A stretch of 14,650 nucleotides of DNA from JAENVT01 sp031373785. GTDB lineage: Bacteria > Actinomycetota > Acidimicrobiia > Acidimicrobiales > Ilumatobacteraceae. A program made the translations under genes and the position numbers. Below the pieces are notes generated by a model. That model worked only from the letters and a program-made list of their open reading frames with translations, was not told the origin of the DNA and did no database searches. The stretch is taken from NCBI GenBank assembly GCA_031373785.1, contig JANMNE010000180.1, positions 1 through 14,650 on the forward strand. Direction: 5' to 3'. The number at the start of each line of letters is the position of its first letter. The first letter of the stretch is position 1. Positions 14,146 to 14,650 of this stretch are shown piece by piece.

Positions 14146-14190
14146 TGGAGCCGGGTGTGGGAATCGAACTCACGACATCTTCATTACAAG
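14146..14190 (-). pseudogene. tRNA-Thr(TGT) 3'-half remnant, copy 2
   Basis: On the minus strand it reads anticodon loop CTTGTAA, stem TGAAG, variable loop ATGTC, T-arm GTGAG-TTCGATT-CCCAC (one A-C mismatch), acceptor ACCCGGC, discriminator T and an encoded CCA. As in copy 1 the 5' half is missing: there is no D-arm, no CTTCA stem and no GCCGGGT in the expected place. The CCA makes this copy closer to a native 3' end than copy 1. Confidence 0.75.
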
Positions 14191-14319
14191 CTATGATCCA
14201 GGCCTTCTGACAGTCTCACCGACACCTCAGCGTCTCACCCACCAGGCATTTCGTGCCCACAGCGTCTCACTGAGCGTCCCACCGTCTCAAAAAGACTTGT
14301 CCAAAGAATAGGCCGGGCA
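14146..14319 (-). repeat. 175-base direct repeat, copy 2 (tRNA-Thr 3' half plus iterated motif)
   Basis: This is the second copy of the block at 5928-6102, in the same orientation and 8.2 kb away. The iterated plus-strand word appears at 14211 (cagtctca), 14228 and 14260 (cagcgtctca), 14272 (gagcgtccca) and 14281 (accgtctca), with the same spacing as in copy 1 to within a base or two. A ggca-ttcg-tgcc type small hairpin lies at about 14246-14258. The tail tgtccaaagaataggc is identical. Confidence 0.8.
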
Positions 14320-14510
14320 ACAGTCACCGATTCCCGAGCGGACAAGTGCTCAGGGAAGCAACCGGCTCCCGAACCGCTCGGCGACGCCAACGGCTCCAAC
14401 GTCCGTCCGTCAGATGCCACTGTGACGCGCTGGCCCATCTCGGACGCAACCGAATTCACTTAGCGAGTTACCATGGCGAGCGTGAGTGACGCAGCACACG
14501 ACCAGCACAA
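14320..14510. other. Short non-coding stretch between the repeat and the IS end
   Basis: I see no gene here. Minus-strand translation across it is a continuation of antisense reading from the repeat. If the att-scar model is right, this is the left edge of a further element interrupted by the IS at 14511. Confidence 0.35.
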
Positions 14511-14650
14511 TGAACCGGCCGGTCTTTTGCATCAGGTCCGGGTGGGTGTTGGGGCTTGATGTTGGGTCCGGGTTCGAGCGTAGTAGAGCGTCTCGAATTC
14601 GGCGGGTGGGATGTCGCCGAGCTCACTGTGCAGTCGGCGGTTGTTGAACC
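14511..14650 (-). mobile_element. IS3-family insertion sequence, 3' end (partial)
   Basis: The plus strand from 14511 begins TGAACCGGCCGGTCTTTTGC, a TGA-starting end of the kind seen in IS3-family elements, and lies 21 bases outside the transposase stop, as expected for the 3' end of such an element. The other end and any target duplication lie beyond the window. Confidence 0.7.
14532..14650 (-). CDS. IS3-family transposase OrfB, C-terminal end (partial)
   Basis: The 38 visible residues begin FNNRRLHSELGDIPPAEFE and end at a TGA (14532-14534). The FN.RR.H..LG..PPAEFE pattern is the hallmark C terminus of the IS3-family DDE integrase-core transposase (OrfB), just after the catalytic Glu. The remainder lies to the right. 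Whether the element is intact cannot be judged. Confidence 0.88.
   Translation of the reverse strand, partial: FNNRRLHSELGDIPPAEFETLYYARTRTQHQAPTPTRT

Overview
The window is GC-rich DNA with many GTG starts and ATGA/GTGA gene overlaps. It carries a two-lobed retropepsin, an ECF sigma factor and MacAB-type export genes. This suggests a free-living high-GC actinobacterium, perhaps of the Acidimicrobiia, but the lineage is inferred from composition and gene style only.

Positions 1-864 hold the 3' part of an LCAT-like lipase/acyltransferase on the plus strand. It is followed by a 300-base convergent gap with nothing recognisable. Positions 1165-5335 form an accessory cluster. Two unrecognised, translationally coupled minus-strand genes (244 and 189 aa) diverge from a plus-strand run of three: a single-chain, two-DTG aspartic protease, a TIR protein with two predicted winged-helix domains, and a short TIR protein with a C-terminal membrane helix. 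The two adjacent TIR genes are the best candidate in the window for an undescribed conflict or anti-phage system.

Positions 5336-7870 are largely decayed. They hold short coherent reading-frame pieces and two probable frameshifted pseudogenes on the minus strand. They also hold the first of two copies of a 175-base direct repeat (5928-6102 and 14146-14319). Each copy begins with the 3' half of a tRNA-Thr(TGT), from anticodon loop to discriminator base, followed by about 130 bases with five iterations of a TGAGACGCTG-like word. Both copies read on the minus strand. The simplest reading is that they are att-type scars left by elements that integrated in succession into a tRNA-Thr gene lying to the right of the window. 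The 8.2 kb between them would then be one accreted island unit.

That unit carries one long minus-strand operon (13436 down to 7873, eight genes) whose members overlap or are separated by no more than 31 bases. Gene order is lipoprotein, periplasmic adaptor, ABC ATPase, FtsX/MacB-type permease, VanZ-like membrane protein, ECF sigma factor, its probable membrane anti-sigma factor, and a secreted beta/gamma-crystallin-like protein, closed by a nested hairpin terminator. A small secreted protein (13559-13975) lies just upstream behind a perfect 14-bp hairpin. The set looks like an envelope-stress-regulated export module. What it exports is not shown.

The right edge (14511-14650) is the terminal inverted repeat and 3' end of an IS3-family transposase gene that continues beyond the window.
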